Below, piece by piece: positions 11,874 through 20,717 of a stretch of 64,000 bases of DNA. The notes below the pieces were generated by a model. That model was not told where the DNA came from, did not search any database, and saw nothing but the letters and a program-made list of their open reading frames with translations. Position 1 is the first letter of the stretch, and each line of letters opens with the position of its first letter. The stretch covers positions 1 to 64,000 of the forward strand of contig CAWFXC010000004.1 in assembly GCA_963819735.1 (NCBI GenBank), written 5' to 3'. The DNA is from CAWFXC01 sp963819735 (GTDB lineage: Bacteria > Actinomycetota > Acidimicrobiia > IMCC26256 > DASPTH01). Both the position numbers and the translations under genes were made by a program.

Positions 11874-13571
11874 ATGCTCGTCGAGCTCCACGTCGTCGAC
11901 CTGGGCATCGTCGCCGATCTCAATCTCGTCCTCGGCCCCGGCCTCACTGCGATCACCGGCGAGACCGGCGCGGGCAAGACCCTCATCGTCGAGGCGGTCG
12001 AGCTGCTCGTCGGCGGCCGGGCCGACGCCGCCCTCGTGCGCGACGGCGCGACGGAAGCGCGCGTCGAAGGTCGCTTCGTGCATCCCGACACCGGCGACGA
12101 GACGGTCCTGGCGCGGGTGATCCCGCGCGACGGTCGCAGCCGGGCCTACGTCGACGGACGCCTCGCGACCGCGACCGAGCTGGCCGAGATCGGTGCCGCG
12201 TTGGTCGATCTGCACGGCCAGCACGCGCATCAGTCGCTGCTCGATCCCGCGGTGCAGCGCGCCGCGCTCGACCGCTACGCGGGTGCGCCGGCGGTCGACG
12301 CCCTCGTGCAGTACCGCGACGCGCGCGCCGCGGTGCGCGCGGTCGAGGCCGACCTCGACGCGTTGGGGGGTGACGCCCGCGCGCGCGCCCGCGAGATCGA
12401 CCTCCTGCGCTTCCAGGTGGAGGAGATCGGTGCGGCCGGGCTCGACGATCCCGCGGAGGACGTCGCGCTGGAGGCCGAGGAGCTGCTCCTCGCCGACACC
12501 GTCGCGCACCGCGAGGCGCTCACCGAGGCCTACGAGGTGCTCGAGGGCGCGGCCCTCGACGCGCTCGGCAGCGCGGTCGCCGCGCTCGACGGGCGCGCGC
12601 CGTTCGCGGCGCTCGCCGCCCGGCTCCGGGGCGCGCAGGGCGAGATCGCCGACATCGAGCAGGAGCTGCGCCACGAAGTGGAGCGGGTCGACGAGGACCC
12701 GGCGCGCGTCGAGGCCGTCCGCCGCCGGCGTCATCAGCTGCACGAGCTCGGGCGGAAGTACGGATCCACGCTGCGTGAGGTGATCGCCTACGGCGCCGAG
12801 GCGGCGGAACGCCTGGCCGAGCTCGAGGGCTACGAGGAACGCGCCGCCGCGCTGGAAGCCGAGCGGGCGAAGCACGCGGATCGGGCCGATCACGCCGCCC
12901 GCGCCCTGAGCGGCGTGCGCGCCGATGCGGCCGGGCCGCTCGCCCGCGCGGTCGAGGAGCACCTCCGCGAGTTGGCGATGCCCCACGCCACGCTGGAAGT
13001 GCAGGTCGAGCCGGGGGAGCGCACCGACGACGGGGCCGACCGCGTCACCTACCTGTTGGCCGCCAACCCGGGCGAGACCGCCCGGCCGCTCGCCCGGGCC
13101 GCGTCCGGCGGCGAGCTCTCCCGTGCGATGCTGGCGGCGCGCGTGGTGCTGACCATGGCACCGCCGACCCTGGTGTTCGACGAGGTCGATGCCGGGATCG
13201 GCGGCGAAGCGGGAGTTGCGGTCGGGCGCTTGTTGGCCACGCTCGGTGCGCGCCACCAGGTCTTGTGCGTGACGCACCTGGCGCAGGTGGCGGCGTTCGC
13301 CGGCACGCAAGTGGTCGTGGAGAAGGCAGTGGGACAGGTCGGGAGGGTGGAACGTACCGTGGCCACGGCGGCGATCGTCGAGGGTGACGCGCGCGTCTCC
13401 GAGCTGTCGCGGATGCTCGCGGGCGTCGGCGACTCCGACCACGCCCGCCGCCACGCGGCCGAGTTGCTCGACACCGCGGCGGCCGCGTTCACCGCGTCCG
13501 GTTCCGTGTCCAGCCCCGCGCCCGGCGTCGGCGCGCGGGCCGGCGCGCGAGCAGGGCGCGGGAAGCGCTGA
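11874..13571 (+). CDS. recN: DNA repair protein RecN
   Basis: The 565-residue SMC-like ATPase acts in double-strand break repair. Walker A is GETGAGKT at residues 29-36. A long alanine/glutamate-rich coiled coil occupies about 150-390. The signature ASGGELSRAMLAAR and Walker B TLVFDEVDAGIGGE follow, then HQVLCVTHLAQVAAFA. The N- and C-terminal ATPase halves are complete. No LexA-type operator was recognised in the three-base gap after nadK, so any damage induction would have to come from further upstream. Its TGA overlaps the ATG of steA. Confidence 0.95.
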   Translation: MLVELHVVDLGIVADLNLVLGPGLTAITGETGAGKTLIVEAVELLVGGRADAALVRDGATEARVEGRFVHPDTGDETVLARVIPRDGRSRAYVDGRLATATELAEIGAALVDLHGQHAHQSLLDPAVQRAALDRYAGAPAVDALVQYRDARAAVRAVEADLDALGGDARARAREIDLLRFQVEEIGAAGLDDPAEDVALEAEELLLADTVAHREALTEAYEVLEGAALDALGSAVAALDGRAPFAALAARLRGAQGEIADIEQELRHEVERVDEDPARVEAVRRRRHQLHELGRKYGSTLREVIAYGAEAAERLAELEGYEERAAALEAERAKHADRADHAARALSGVRADAAGPLARAVEEHLRELAMPHATLEVQVEPGERTDDGADRVTYLLAANPGETARPLARAASGGELSRAMLAARVVLTMAPPTLVFDEVDAGIGGEAGVAVGRLLATLGARHQVLCVTHLAQVAAFAGTQVVVEKAVGQVGRVERTVATAAIVEGDARVSELSRMLAGVGDSDHARRHAAELLDTAAAAFTASGSVSSPAPGVGARAGARAGRGKR

Positions 13572-14731
13572 TGGCCCGACCGCGCTTGCGCAAGCGGCAA
13601 CCGGTTCCGTTCGCGATCCAGGGCACGGCCCGGGTGGATCGTCGCACCAAGGACATGATTCCCCGGTTGACGCCGGGTGAGATCGCGGTCATCAACCACC
13701 GCGACCTCGACCGGGTCGCGGCCGACGGCCTGATCGAGGCGGGGGTGATCGCGGTCATCAACTGCGGGCAGTCGATCTCCGGGCGTTACCCGAACGGCGG
13801 CCCGATCCGGGTTGTCCACGCCGGGATCGCCCTGATCGACGACGCCGGTGCCGACCTGATGGATCGCGTCGACGAAGGCGACACGCTCCGGCTCGAAGAG
13901 GGTCGGATCTGGCGCGACGACGAGCTGGTCGGTGAGGGCAAGGTGCTCACCGCGGCCGAGATCGAAGCCGAGATGGAAACGGCCCGGGCCGCGATCGGTG
14001 CGGAGCTCGAGCGGTTCGCCGAGAACACGCTCGAGTACATCCGCAAGGAGGCGCAGCTCACGTTCGAGCCGCTGACCCTGCCGCCCCTGAAGACGAAGTT
14101 CGAGGGCCGGCACGCGCTCGTGGTGGTGCGCGGTCACGACTACCGCAGCGATCTCGCCGCGTTGCGCTCGTACATCCGGGAGTACCGCCCGGTGCTCATC
14201 GGCGTCGACGGTGGTGCCGACGCGCTGCTCGACGTCGGCTGCAAGCCCGACATCATCATCGGCGACTTCGACTCCGTCTCCGAGCGCGGGCTCGCGTGCG
14301 GCGCCGAGCTGGTGCACCACGTGCACCCCGACGGGCGCGCGCCCGGCCGCGAGAACCTCCTCGAGTGGGGCGTCGACTACTACGAGTTCGTCGCCGAGGG
14401 AACGAGCGAAGACGTCGCCATGCTGCTCGCCTACGAATCGAAGGCGCAGCTGATCGTGGCCGTGGGGACCCACGCGACGATGGTCGAGTTCCTCGACAAG
14501 GGCCGGCCCGGCATGGCCTCCACCTTCCTCACCCGCCTGCGCCTCGGCCCGATGCTCGTCGACGCCAAGGGCGTGAGCCGGCTCTACGAGGGTCGCGTCC
14601 GCCGCATGGACATCGTCCTGCTCGTGAGCGCCGCCCTGATCGCGATGCTCGTCGTCGGGATCGTCGCCGAACCGATCCATGTCTTCGCGCGAGGCCTCTG
14701 GGTGACGCTGAAGGACCTGTTCTCGGGCTGA
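13571..14731 (+). CDS. steA: Cytokinetic ring protein SteA
   Basis: The 386-residue protein matches actinobacterial SteA (Rv1697 type). It has a thiamin-pyrophosphokinase-like fold with VLIGVDGGADALLDVG and DIIIGDFDSVS, plus LIVAVGTHATMVEFLDKG, and one C-terminal membrane helix at about 345-365 (IVLLVSAALIAMLVVGIV). In Corynebacterium SteA and its membrane partner SteB act at the division septum and affect the cell-wall hydrolase RipA. It overlaps recN by one base and steB by one base, which implies translational coupling. Confidence 0.88.
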   Translation: MARPRLRKRQPVPFAIQGTARVDRRTKDMIPRLTPGEIAVINHRDLDRVAADGLIEAGVIAVINCGQSISGRYPNGGPIRVVHAGIALIDDAGADLMDRVDEGDTLRLEEGRIWRDDELVGEGKVLTAAEIEAEMETARAAIGAELERFAENTLEYIRKEAQLTFEPLTLPPLKTKFEGRHALVVVRGHDYRSDLAALRSYIREYRPVLIGVDGGADALLDVGCKPDIIIGDFDSVSERGLACGAELVHHVHPDGRAPGRENLLEWGVDYYEFVAEGTSEDVAMLLAYESKAQLIVAVGTHATMVEFLDKGRPGMASTFLTRLRLGPMLVDAKGVSRLYEGRVRRMDIVLLVSAALIAMLVVGIVAEPIHVFARGLWVTLKDLFSG

Positions 14732-15669
14732 TGATCAACTTCCGGTTCCACGTCGTTTCGCTGATCGCGATCTTCCTCGCCCTCGCGCTGGGTGTCGTCA
14801 TCGGAGCCGGGGTCATCGACCGCGGCGTCGTCGACACGCTCAACAGCCGCCTCGACCGCGTCGACGCGAAGTCCGACCGCATCCAGAGCCAGAACGACGC
14901 GCTGAGCGGTCAGAACAACCAGTACTCGCAGGTGATCACCGGGCTCCAACCCTTCGCGGTGCAGAGCCGCCTGCTGGCCGACTCGATCGGCATCGTGGCC
15001 GTGCGCGGCATCGACGGCACCCGGGTGAAGGACACGATCACCGCGTCGCAGCAGGCGGGCGCGACGGTGACGGGCACGCTGTGGCTCGAGTCGAAGTGGG
15101 CGCTCAGCAACAACGACGACGTCAAGGCGCTCCAAACCGCGCTCGGGGTGACCACGAAGAACAAGGCGACCCTGCGCAACGAGGGATACAAGCAGCTCGC
15201 CACGCGCCTCGCGCTCGCGCCCGGCGACATCGTCGATCCCGCCAACGATCTGCTCGGCGTCCTCCAACGCGCGGGGTTCCTCGGCTTCGACACGGTCGGC
15301 GGCATCGCGATCACCGACTTCCCGGGGCGCGATGCGGGCGTCGTCCTGGCCGTGGGGACCAAGGGTTCGATCCCGGCCGACGCGGTGGTGGTGCCGGTGG
15401 CCACCGCGTTCCACGGCGCGGGATTGCCGCTCGTGATCGCCGACGACTGGGTCGAGGTCACCGACGGCCCGACCCGGGGCGAGGCGGTGCAACCGGTGCG
15501 CGACAGCGACCTCGCCCGGACCGTGTCCACCGTCGACGACCTCGACCTGCCGCAGGGGCCGACCACGGTCGTGCTCGCCATGGCCGACTTGTTCCGCGTG
15601 CCGCCGGTCGTCGGCCACTACGGCTACGGCCCGAACGCGCAGCCCCTGCCCGACCCGGTGGCTTCGTGA
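14731..15669 (+). CDS. steB: SteB / MctB family membrane protein
   Basis: The 312-residue protein has one N-terminal membrane helix (VVSLIAIFLALALGVVIGAG, residues about 8-27), then a coiled coil (SRLDRVDAKSDRIQSQNDAL) and an extracytoplasmic domain. Members are annotated either as copper transporter MctB or as SteB. Position directly after steA supports SteB, the septal partner that binds SteA. ATG 14731 overlaps the steA stop codon. No metal-binding cysteine cluster is visible, which weakens a copper-transport reading. Confidence 0.82.
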   Translation: MINFRFHVVSLIAIFLALALGVVIGAGVIDRGVVDTLNSRLDRVDAKSDRIQSQNDALSGQNNQYSQVITGLQPFAVQSRLLADSIGIVAVRGIDGTRVKDTITASQQAGATVTGTLWLESKWALSNNDDVKALQTALGVTTKNKATLRNEGYKQLATRLALAPGDIVDPANDLLGVLQRAGFLGFDTVGGIAITDFPGRDAGVVLAVGTKGSIPADAVVVPVATAFHGAGLPLVIADDWVEVTDGPTRGEAVQPVRDSDLARTVSTVDDLDLPQGPTTVVLAMADLFRVPPVVGHYGYGPNAQPLPDPVAS

Positions 15670-15709
15670 GCGCACTCGTCAGCCGGCGCGCCGCGCCGGG
15701 CCGGTACCC

Positions 15710-18037
15710 ATGAGGCGCGCGCACCGGGGGCGCCTGATCGCGTCGGTGGCGGTCGCGGCGGCACTGTTCGCGCTCGCGCTTGCCGGGTTCGCTTCCCCCG
15801 CGGGCGCGGTACCCGCGGCCACGGAGGCCACTGGTCGCGTCCTCGTCATCTCGCTGCCCGCCGTCGAATGGGCCGATTTCGAGACCACGGCCACGCCCAA
15901 CCTCGACCGGCTCTTCACGCAGTCGTCGATCGGCGCGATGGTCACCAACGGGGTCGACCGGCCCACGTCGCTGCCGGCCGGCTACGCCACGTTGGGTGCG
16001 GGGGCGAGGGCCACCGCGAACTCGTCGACCGGCGGCGAGGGCTTCGGGGTCGACGAGCAGTTCGGGCGCGATCCCGCCGGGGTCGTGTTCACCACCCGCA
16101 CCGGTGTCCCCGCCGGCAACGGGTTGGTGTACATGCCCATCACCGACACTCTCGACGCCAACGATTCCGAGCTCTACGGCGCCAAGGTCGGACTCCTCGG
16201 TGATCAGCTCGCGGCGGCGGGGATCTCCCGGGCCGTCATCGCCAATGGCGACGGCACCGACCCCAGCACGCCCCAGAACCGCTACACGCCGTATCGGCGC
16301 GCCGCGGTGGCCGGCCTCATGACCAGCGACGGCAAGGTGCCGGGCGGCAAGGTCGATCACGGCATCCTCCGCGCCGATCCCACCGCACCGTTCGGGGTCC
16401 GCCTCGACCAGGACCACGTGGTCGCCGCGTTCCGCGCCGCGTGGCGCCCGCGCTCGGTCGTGCTGGTGGAAGGTTCGGATCTGGTGCGCGCCGATCTCGC
16501 CGCGCAGTTCGCGTCCGACGAACAGGGCGCGAAGATCCGGGCCGACGCACTGCGTTCGACCGATCAGCTCGTGGGTCGGTTGCTGCAGGACGTCGGTCCG
16601 AACGACCTGGTGATGGTGGTCGGCCCGACGCCGCCCACCGACACCGATTCGCTGACCGTCGCCTCCGTGCGCGGCCCGGGCTTCGCGCCCGGGCTGCTGC
16701 GGTCGACCACCACACAGCGCGACGGCTTCGTCAACATCACCGACGTCGCCCCGACGATCCTGCGCTACTTCGGCATCGACCGCCCCGACGACATGGAGGG
16801 GCGGCGCATGGAGACCGGGGCCACCGGCGCATCGCTCGCCGACCGCACTGCGTTCCTCACGCACGTGAACACCGACGGGGTGTTCCGCGACAGCCTCGTC
16901 GGCGCGTCGATGGGCGTGATCGTCGGCGTGGCCGCCGGGCTCGCCATCGCCGCCGCGCTGGTCGACCGGTGGCGCCACGGCGCCGGTCTGCTCGCGTTCG
17001 GCGCGCTGTGGCTCCTCGGGTACCTCGATGCCACGTACCTCGCCGGTCCGCTCCACTTCGGCCGCAATGGTGGCCTGGGCGCGTACTGGGCGTTCGTGGT
17101 GGGCGTCGGCGCGGTGATCGCGCTCGCGTGCATGCTCGTCACCCGGCGACGGCCGGTCGACTCGATCCTCGTGGGGCTCGGAGCGATGGCCGCGCTCCAC
17201 CTCGTCGATCTCGTCACCGGCGCGCATCTGGAGTGGAACACCGTGTTCGGCTACTCGCCGACGATCGGCATCCGCTTCGTGGGCGAGGGCAACCTCACGT
17301 TCGCGCAGCTGTCGGCGTCGGTGCTGATCTTCGCCGGACTGCTGGCGTGGCGGGTGCCGACCCGACGCGGGATTCGCGTCGCCATCGCGCTCCTCGCGGT
17401 GACCGTGCTCATCATCGGCGTGCCGTTCTGGGGCAATGACTTCGGCGGCGCGGTCTCCGCCGCCCCCGGCTTCGCGCTGCTCGCCTGGCTCCTGCTCGGC
17501 CGCAAGCTCCGCTGGCGCACCGTGTTCGGACTCGCCGGAGTCCTGATCGCGAGCGCGGTGCTGGTCGGTCTGGTCGATCTGTTGCGGCCGTCCGACGAGC
17601 GCACCCACGTGGGCAAGTTCTTCGAGCAGGTCTTCACCAACTTCGACGCCGCGACACTCGTGATCCGGCGCAAGGCGTCGGAGAACCTGTCGGCGTTCAG
17701 CCACTCGTTGCTGCTCGGCTGCATCATCATCCTCGCGGTGCTGGTGGCGTACCTCGTGTTCGTGCCCCCGAAGTCGATCAAGCCGTTGCTCGACCGCGTC
17801 ACGACCGCGCGCCCGATCGCGATCTCGCTCGCGGTCGTCGCCGTCCTCGGCTTCGCGCTGAACGACTCCGGTATCACCATCCCCGGGATGATGGCGGCGG
17901 TGTTGGAGAGTGCAGTGGTGGTGCTGCTCGCGCGCGTCGTGTGGAACCAGTCACGCACCGGTCCGCCGGAGGAAGCTCCCGACGACCCGGTCGACGAGGA
18001 GCTCGAACCACCGGTCCCCGCCACCACGTCCTCATGA
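15710..18037 (+). CDS. Polytopic membrane protein with alkaline-phosphatase-like extracellular domain
   Basis: The 775-residue protein has a signal peptide (residues about 1-33, cut after SPAGA). A domain of about 350 residues follows with the look of the alkaline phosphatase superfamily (VLVISLPAVEWADFE, ATPNLDRLF, FVNITDVAPTILRYFGI). About nine or ten membrane helices come after that, and the C-terminal tail is acidic. The fold suggests cleavage or transfer of a phosphate ester or phospho-headgroup on the outer face of the membrane. Motif metal ligands are hard to assign: the usual Asp-Thr/Ser nucleophile is not obvious. It lies between steB and an MraY-like transferase, so an envelope-polymer role is a reasonable inference. 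Substrate unknown. Confidence 0.7.
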   Translation: MRRAHRGRLIASVAVAAALFALALAGFASPAGAVPAATEATGRVLVISLPAVEWADFETTATPNLDRLFTQSSIGAMVTNGVDRPTSLPAGYATLGAGARATANSSTGGEGFGVDEQFGRDPAGVVFTTRTGVPAGNGLVYMPITDTLDANDSELYGAKVGLLGDQLAAAGISRAVIANGDGTDPSTPQNRYTPYRRAAVAGLMTSDGKVPGGKVDHGILRADPTAPFGVRLDQDHVVAAFRAAWRPRSVVLVEGSDLVRADLAAQFASDEQGAKIRADALRSTDQLVGRLLQDVGPNDLVMVVGPTPPTDTDSLTVASVRGPGFAPGLLRSTTTQRDGFVNITDVAPTILRYFGIDRPDDMEGRRMETGATGASLADRTAFLTHVNTDGVFRDSLVGASMGVIVGVAAGLAIAAALVDRWRHGAGLLAFGALWLLGYLDATYLAGPLHFGRNGGLGAYWAFVVGVGAVIALACMLVTRRRPVDSILVGLGAMAALHLVDLVTGAHLEWNTVFGYSPTIGIRFVGEGNLTFAQLSASVLIFAGLLAWRVPTRRGIRVAIALLAVTVLIIGVPFWGNDFGGAVSAAPGFALLAWLLLGRKLRWRTVFGLAGVLIASAVLVGLVDLLRPSDERTHVGKFFEQVFTNFDAATLVIRRKASENLSAFSHSLLLGCIIILAVLVAYLVFVPPKSIKPLLDRVTTARPIAISLAVVAVLGFALNDSGITIPGMMAAVLESAVVVLLARVVWNQSRTGPPEEAPDDPVDEELEPPVPATTSS

Positions 18038-18106
18038 CCGTTCAGCCACGGAGGCGGCACGCCGTTCAGCCACGGAGGCGGCACGCCGTTCAGCCACGGA
18101 GGCGGC
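18038..18106 (+). repeat. 24-base tandem repeat, about three copies, carrying the next gene's ribosome site
   Basis: The unit begins CCGTTCAGCCACGGAGGCGG and is 24 bases long. Copies are at 18038-18061, 18062-18085 and a 21-base copy at 18086-18106, all identical where they overlap. The array starts at the base after the phosphatase-like gene's stop codon. Each copy contains GGAGG. Only the last copy (18098-18102) is placed five bases before the GTG at 18108. The unit is in frame, so upstream initiation would add ATEAARRS repeats. Confidence 0.85.
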
Positions 18107-18107
18107 T

Positions 18108-18960
18108 GTGACCGTGATCGTGGGCCTCGTGGTGGGGCTGGTCACGGTGCGGTTCCTGCGCATCGTGAGCGGGGAGATCCTGGCCTCGCCGACGCTGCTG
18201 CGCCGGAACTACCGCGACCACGTCCTGCCGACGGCCGGAGGACTGTTCATCATCCTCGCCGTGCTCCTGATCGAAGCCGGGCGGTCGGTGTTCGGGGCGA
18301 TCGGCATCGGCGCGCAACCCGGCCTCACCGAGGCCCGCACCGCGGTTCTCTTCGCGGTGTTCGGCTTCGGGTTCCTCGGCCTGGTCGACGACCTCGCCGC
18401 GGTCGGATCCGACCGCGGGTTCCGTGGCCATCTGGGCGCGCTGCGCGAAGGGCGCGTCACCACGGGGATGCTCAAGCTGGTCGCGGGCGCGGGGGTCGCG
18501 GTCGTGCTCGTCGCCACTCCCGGCTTCAAGTCGGGCCGCACCCTGATCGTCGATGCCATGCTCATCGCGCTGGCGGCCAACCTCGGCAACCTCCTCGACC
18601 GCGCGCCCGGTCGCACGATCAAGTTCGGGCTCGTCGCCTACGTTCCCATCGCCATCGTGATCGGCACCGCGCCGATCGGCATCGCCATCGCGCCGGTGAT
18701 CGGTGCCTCCGTCGGCCTGCTGGGCGACGATCTCCGCGAGCGCCTGATGCTCGGCGACACCGGCGCGAACGTGATCGGGGCCGTGCTCGGTCTCGCAGTG
18801 GTGCTCGGATCACGCGACAGCATCCGCCTGGTCGTGATGCTCGTGCTGCTCGGCCTCAACGTCGCCGCCGAGCTGGTCTCGTTCAGCCGGGTGATCGACG
18901 CGGTGCCGCCGTTGCGGGCCTTTGATCAGCTCGGCCGTCGCCGCTCCCGGACAGCGTTAG
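18108..18960 (+). CDS. MraY/WecA-like phospho-sugar transferase, frameshift near 3' end
   Basis: This polytopic protein of about 284 residues has glycosyltransferase 4 motifs: PTAGGLFIILAVLL, FGFLGLVDDLAAVGS, LAANLGNLLDRAPGR and LMLGDTGANVIGAVLGL. Such enzymes move a sugar-1-phosphate from a UDP-sugar to polyprenyl phosphate. It is shorter than MraY and not in a mur cluster, so it is more likely to start a surface glycan than peptidoglycan. The frame is normal up to AFDQLGRRRS but then runs on antisense over the neighbouring gene. One base too many in CTCCCGG (18944-18950) would explain this. Removing it ends the protein at TAG 18958-18960, overlapping the convergent gene's stop. GTG 18108 follows GGAGG. 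Confidence 0.75.
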
Positions 18961-20456
18961 GGCGTGCAGTCGGGGCGGACATAGAGGGTGATCTTGGGGC
19001 CGAATTGCTCGGGCTGGTAGCCCTCGGCCGCGAGTCGTTGCGGCAGTCCCTTGAACCGGAGGAAGTGGTCGCCCGACGACGTGACGAGGCCACACACGTC
19101 GCGCGCGGAGGCCGCCGCGGCCAGCGACCGTTCGGTGATCTGACCCAGGTCGATGCGTTGGAACGACGTGTCGACGAGCGCGCCCGGGGTGCGATGGCCA
19201 GCCCGCCACACGAAGCCCGGATCGTCGCTGATCACCAGCGCGTCGCCGGGCAGCTCGCGAATTCGGTGGACCAGCGCCGCCTCGTTGCCGGTGTAACCGC
19301 TCGGCCAGAGAATCGTTCGGTTGTTCGCGACCGCGAACGGCACCGTGATCACCGCGGCGACGAGCAGCACCTTCCACGACGGGGGCCGCAGCCCGGCGAG
19401 AAGCGCGAGGGGAGGGATCAGGTGCGCCACATGGGCGCGCCACAACCCCGGCTCCCACACCATGAGCGCCACGAGCATCGCCACCCACAGCACGATCCCG
19501 GCCACCGCGAAGCGCAGGTCGACGTCGGCGTTCGCAGGGTCGACGGCCGCGGCGCGGGTTGCCGCCGGCACGGGCGCGCGCTCGCGGGTGAAGTACCGCA
19601 CGAGGAACGTGACGCCCGCCAGGGCCAGCGCGACGACGACCAGGAGGTCGCGGTCCCACAGCGTGTTGACGATCTTGTGGAGCGCGCCCGCGTACGTGTT
19701 CGAGCGCGGCGAGTTCGCGTGGTACGTGTACGACTGGGCCCAGACCCGGCTGAGACCCCAAGGGAGCGCGGTCACGAGGTAGACAGCGACGGCCAGGCCG
19801 GCGGCGGTGGCGGCGTCACGCACCCGCCGGTGCGTGAGCAGCACGACGAGGCCGGCGATCACCACCGCGGGCACCGACAGCGCCTTGATCGACACCGCCG
19901 CGCCCGCGGCCAGTCCGACCCACACTGCGTTGCGGAGGCGGGGATCGTCGCGGTAGCGCAACGCGAACGCGAGCGCGAGCACCGACAGCGCGAGCGACGG
20001 GCCGTCGGCATTGGCGGGTGCGGTGACCCAGAGCACCGAGCCGCTGGTGGTGACGAGACCGGCGGCGAGGAGCGCATTGCCCCGCGTGGTGATCCGGCGC
20101 GCGCACGAATACACCGCGATGGTCACGAGCACGCCCGCGGCCACGGGGACGACGCGCGGGGCGTCGAGCGTGCGCAACCCGACCAGGTCGCCCAACCACA
20201 TCAACGGGAGGAACACCGGTCCCTGGCTCGAGAACACGTCGCGGAACGGCGCTTCGCCCGCCCGCATCGCCAGCACCGACGACGCGAACACGCCGTCGTC
20301 GAACACCAACGAACGCGTGGCCAACAGGGCCGGGATGCGGATCAGGATCGACACGATGGCGAGCACCGTCGCGTCGAGTCGCCAGGACGCGTGCCAGCGG
20401 GGTCCGGATCGGCGGGGCTCCGGGGGCGAGGGCGTCGCTTCCTCGACCCGGAGCAT
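18957..20456 (-). CDS. GT-C membrane glycosyltransferase (ArnT/PMT-like, family 39)
   Basis: The 499-residue protein has about ten to eleven membrane helices. The first periplasmic loop holds the acidic pair in SLVFDDGVFASSVLAM, as in polyprenyl-phosphate-sugar-dependent GT-C enzymes. FSSQGPVFLPLMWLGD follows, matching the ArnT/family 39 pattern. A soluble C-terminal domain of about 120 residues comes after the last helix. The donor is probably a polyprenyl-phospho-sugar and the acceptor unknown. ATG 20456 is preferred. A start ten codons upstream would add MRGPFRYGSG. It converges on the MraY-like gene and both may serve one envelope glycan. Confidence 0.75.
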   Translation of the reverse strand: MLRVEEATPSPPEPRRSGPRWHASWRLDATVLAIVSILIRIPALLATRSLVFDDGVFASSVLAMRAGEAPFRDVFSSQGPVFLPLMWLGDLVGLRTLDAPRVVPVAAGVLVTIAVYSCARRITTRGNALLAAGLVTTSGSVLWVTAPANADGPSLALSVLALAFALRYRDDPRLRNAVWVGLAAGAAVSIKALSVPAVVIAGLVVLLTHRRVRDAATAAGLAVAVYLVTALPWGLSRVWAQSYTYHANSPRSNTYAGALHKIVNTLWDRDLLVVVALALAGVTFLVRYFTRERAPVPAATRAAAVDPANADVDLRFAVAGIVLWVAMLVALMVWEPGLWRAHVAHLIPPLALLAGLRPPSWKVLLVAAVITVPFAVANNRTILWPSGYTGNEAALVHRIRELPGDALVISDDPGFVWRAGHRTPGALVDTSFQRIDLGQITERSLAAAASARDVCGLVTSSGDHFLRFKGLPQRLAAEGYQPEQFGPKITLYVRPDCTP

Positions 20457-20717
20457 GCCCGAACCGTAGCGAAACGGTCCTCGCACGCCGGGTCAGTGAA
20501 CGCGCGGTCGGCGTGCCGGTCGTCGGCGGTCGGCAACCGGTACGCGGATCCCGCAGGTCGGCATGGTACGGTCGGCCACGGCTGAGTTTGCCCGGGCCAA
20601 GTCGTGAAATCTCTCGTGCCCGGCCGCGTGCCAGGGCCGCGTACGAGTGGTGCGGGGCGGCACGAGGCAGCGTACGAGACGGTCGAGACCGTACGAGACA
20701 GAGGCGGGAGTCAGGCG
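20457..20717 (+). promoter_or_regulatory. Divergent intergenic region and pyrG leader
   Basis: No gene is seen in these 261 bases between the divergent GT-C gene and pyrG. Close to pyrG the word GTACGAG occurs three times (20641, 20672, 20691). The last two flank the palindrome GGTCGAGACC at 20681-20690. This could be an operator or attenuator element, but no known pyrimidine-responsive leader was recognised. Confidence 0.35.

Noticed and set aside
10965..13454. 829-codon minus-strand ORF opposite nadK and recN
   Set aside because: It is a shadow of two clear genes. Its composition (H, R, G, V, D blocks) is the mirror of high-GC coding sequence and matches no family.
18038..18106. Possible CRISPR-like array
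   Set aside because: Copies are directly adjacent with no spacers, and there are no cas genes.
18960..20585. Continuation of the MraY-like frame through the GT-C gene
   Set aside because: It is antisense to a well-supported membrane glycosyltransferase and has shadow composition. It is explained by one extra base near 18945.
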